Assembly (NCBI GenBank): GCA_028279995.1
Contig: JANQMQ010000472.1
Coordinates: 1 to 5,486 of the forward strand
DNA length: 5,486 nt
Source of the DNA: Candidatus Phaeomarinibacter sp.
Lineage (GTDB): Bacteria; Pseudomonadota; Alphaproteobacteria; CGMCC-115125
Reading direction: 5' to 3'
Positions within the stretch are counted from its first letter, which is position 1; each line of letters begins with the position of its first letter. This document shows, piece by piece, positions 5,289 through 5,486 of the stretch. The position numbers and the translations under genes were made by a program. The notes beneath the pieces were generated by a model, which did not search any database, had not been told where the DNA came from, and worked only from the letters and a program-made list of their open reading frames with translations.

Positions 5289-5486
5289 ATGAATGATCTT
5301 TCCACACCGGGCGACGACCACAGCGAGCTTGCCGATCTGCTTCGGTGGTTCGCTGAGGCTGGCGCTGACGAAGCCATTGGGGATGAGACAATCGACCGGC
5401 TGGCGGCTGTCGCACAGCCGGAGCCTGCGGCAGCTGCAGGGTCAAAACCGCCCTTGCCGGGGGTATCCCAGCCCCTGCGCCCACAA
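5289..5486 (+). CDS. Uracil-DNA glycosylase, family-4 type, N-terminal part (runs off the window)
   Basis: The frame from ATG 5289 stays open to the right edge, giving 66 residues. The segment ELADLLRWFAEAGADEAIGDETIDRLA (13-39) resembles the N-terminal arm of alphaproteobacterial family-4-type uracil-DNA glycosylases, which typically carry an LLxWYxxxGVDEAIGxxPxDR-like stretch before the catalytic core. Residues 44-66 are an Ala/Pro-rich linker (PEPAAAAGSKPPLPG), also typical of these proteins. The enzyme removes uracil from DNA to start base-excision repair. The catalytic motifs and the four iron-sulfur cysteines of the family lie beyond the window, so the identification rests on the N-terminal arm and on divergence from ETF-QO, a gene pairing I recall from alphaproteobacteria. 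There is no clear ribosome binding site. An in-frame GTG at 5259 is a less likely alternative start, and TGA at 5253-5255 closes the frame upstream. Confidence 0.75.
   Translation, partial: MNDLSTPGDDHSELADLLRWFAEAGADEAIGDETIDRLAAVAQPEPAAAAGSKPPLPGVSQPLRPQ

Noticed and set aside
1..5486. tRNA genes, CRISPR arrays, insertion-sequence ends, phage or defence genes
   Set aside because: No repeat-spacer pattern, terminal inverted repeats with a transposase, cloverleaf-like segment or mobile-element protein was seen; the window is core metabolism.

Overview
The window looks like chromosomal core sequence from an alphaproteobacterium. It is GC-rich by eye, the coding is dense, and the protein sequences and gene order fit this class: a uracil-DNA glycosylase divergent from an ETF-ubiquinone oxidoreductase (ETF-QO), followed by a TPR lipoprotein and ispE. 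I cannot place it more precisely, although a Rhizobiales/Parvibaculales-like relative is plausible. I see no mobile element, CRISPR array, tRNA or rRNA.

Layout from left to right. The first 91 bases are the 3' end of a rightward gene that I cannot identify. Six bases later come the stops of a leftward block of four intact genes. Read in transcription order (right to left) these are: ETF-QO (4982-3261), a TPR-repeat lipoprotein (start about 3129 or 3198, stop 1339), a small MmcQ/YjbR-family protein (1320-961), and ispE (964-98). The TPR gene and mmcQ are 18 bases apart, and mmcQ and ispE overlap by 4 bases (GTGA). The larger gap after ETF-QO contains a compact hairpin. At the right edge, beyond a 306-base divergent intergenic region, begins a rightward gene whose first 66 codons match the N-terminal arm of an alphaproteobacterial family-4-type uracil-DNA glycosylase. 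It runs off the window.

How the genes relate. ETF-QO passes electrons from acyl-CoA and amine dehydrogenases, via ETF, into the ubiquinone pool. IspE is a step of the MEP pathway that makes the isoprenoid precursors of, among other things, the ubiquinone side chain. The shared quinone theme is suggestive but is my inference. The TPR lipoprotein probably sits at the outer membrane and has no assigned role. The MmcQ-like protein is a family of unknown function.

I find no novel multigene system. The most interesting part is the divergent region 4983-5288. It has a credible leftward sigma70-type promoter (TTGACC-18-CATAAA) whose -35 and spacer are occupied by two perfect 12-bp palindromes. Downstream is a roughly 130-base leader able to form several stem-loops, ending in a perfect AGGAGG before a GTG start. 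This suggests regulated expression of ETF-QO at the DNA and/or RNA level. All structural statements are by-eye pairing and were not computed.
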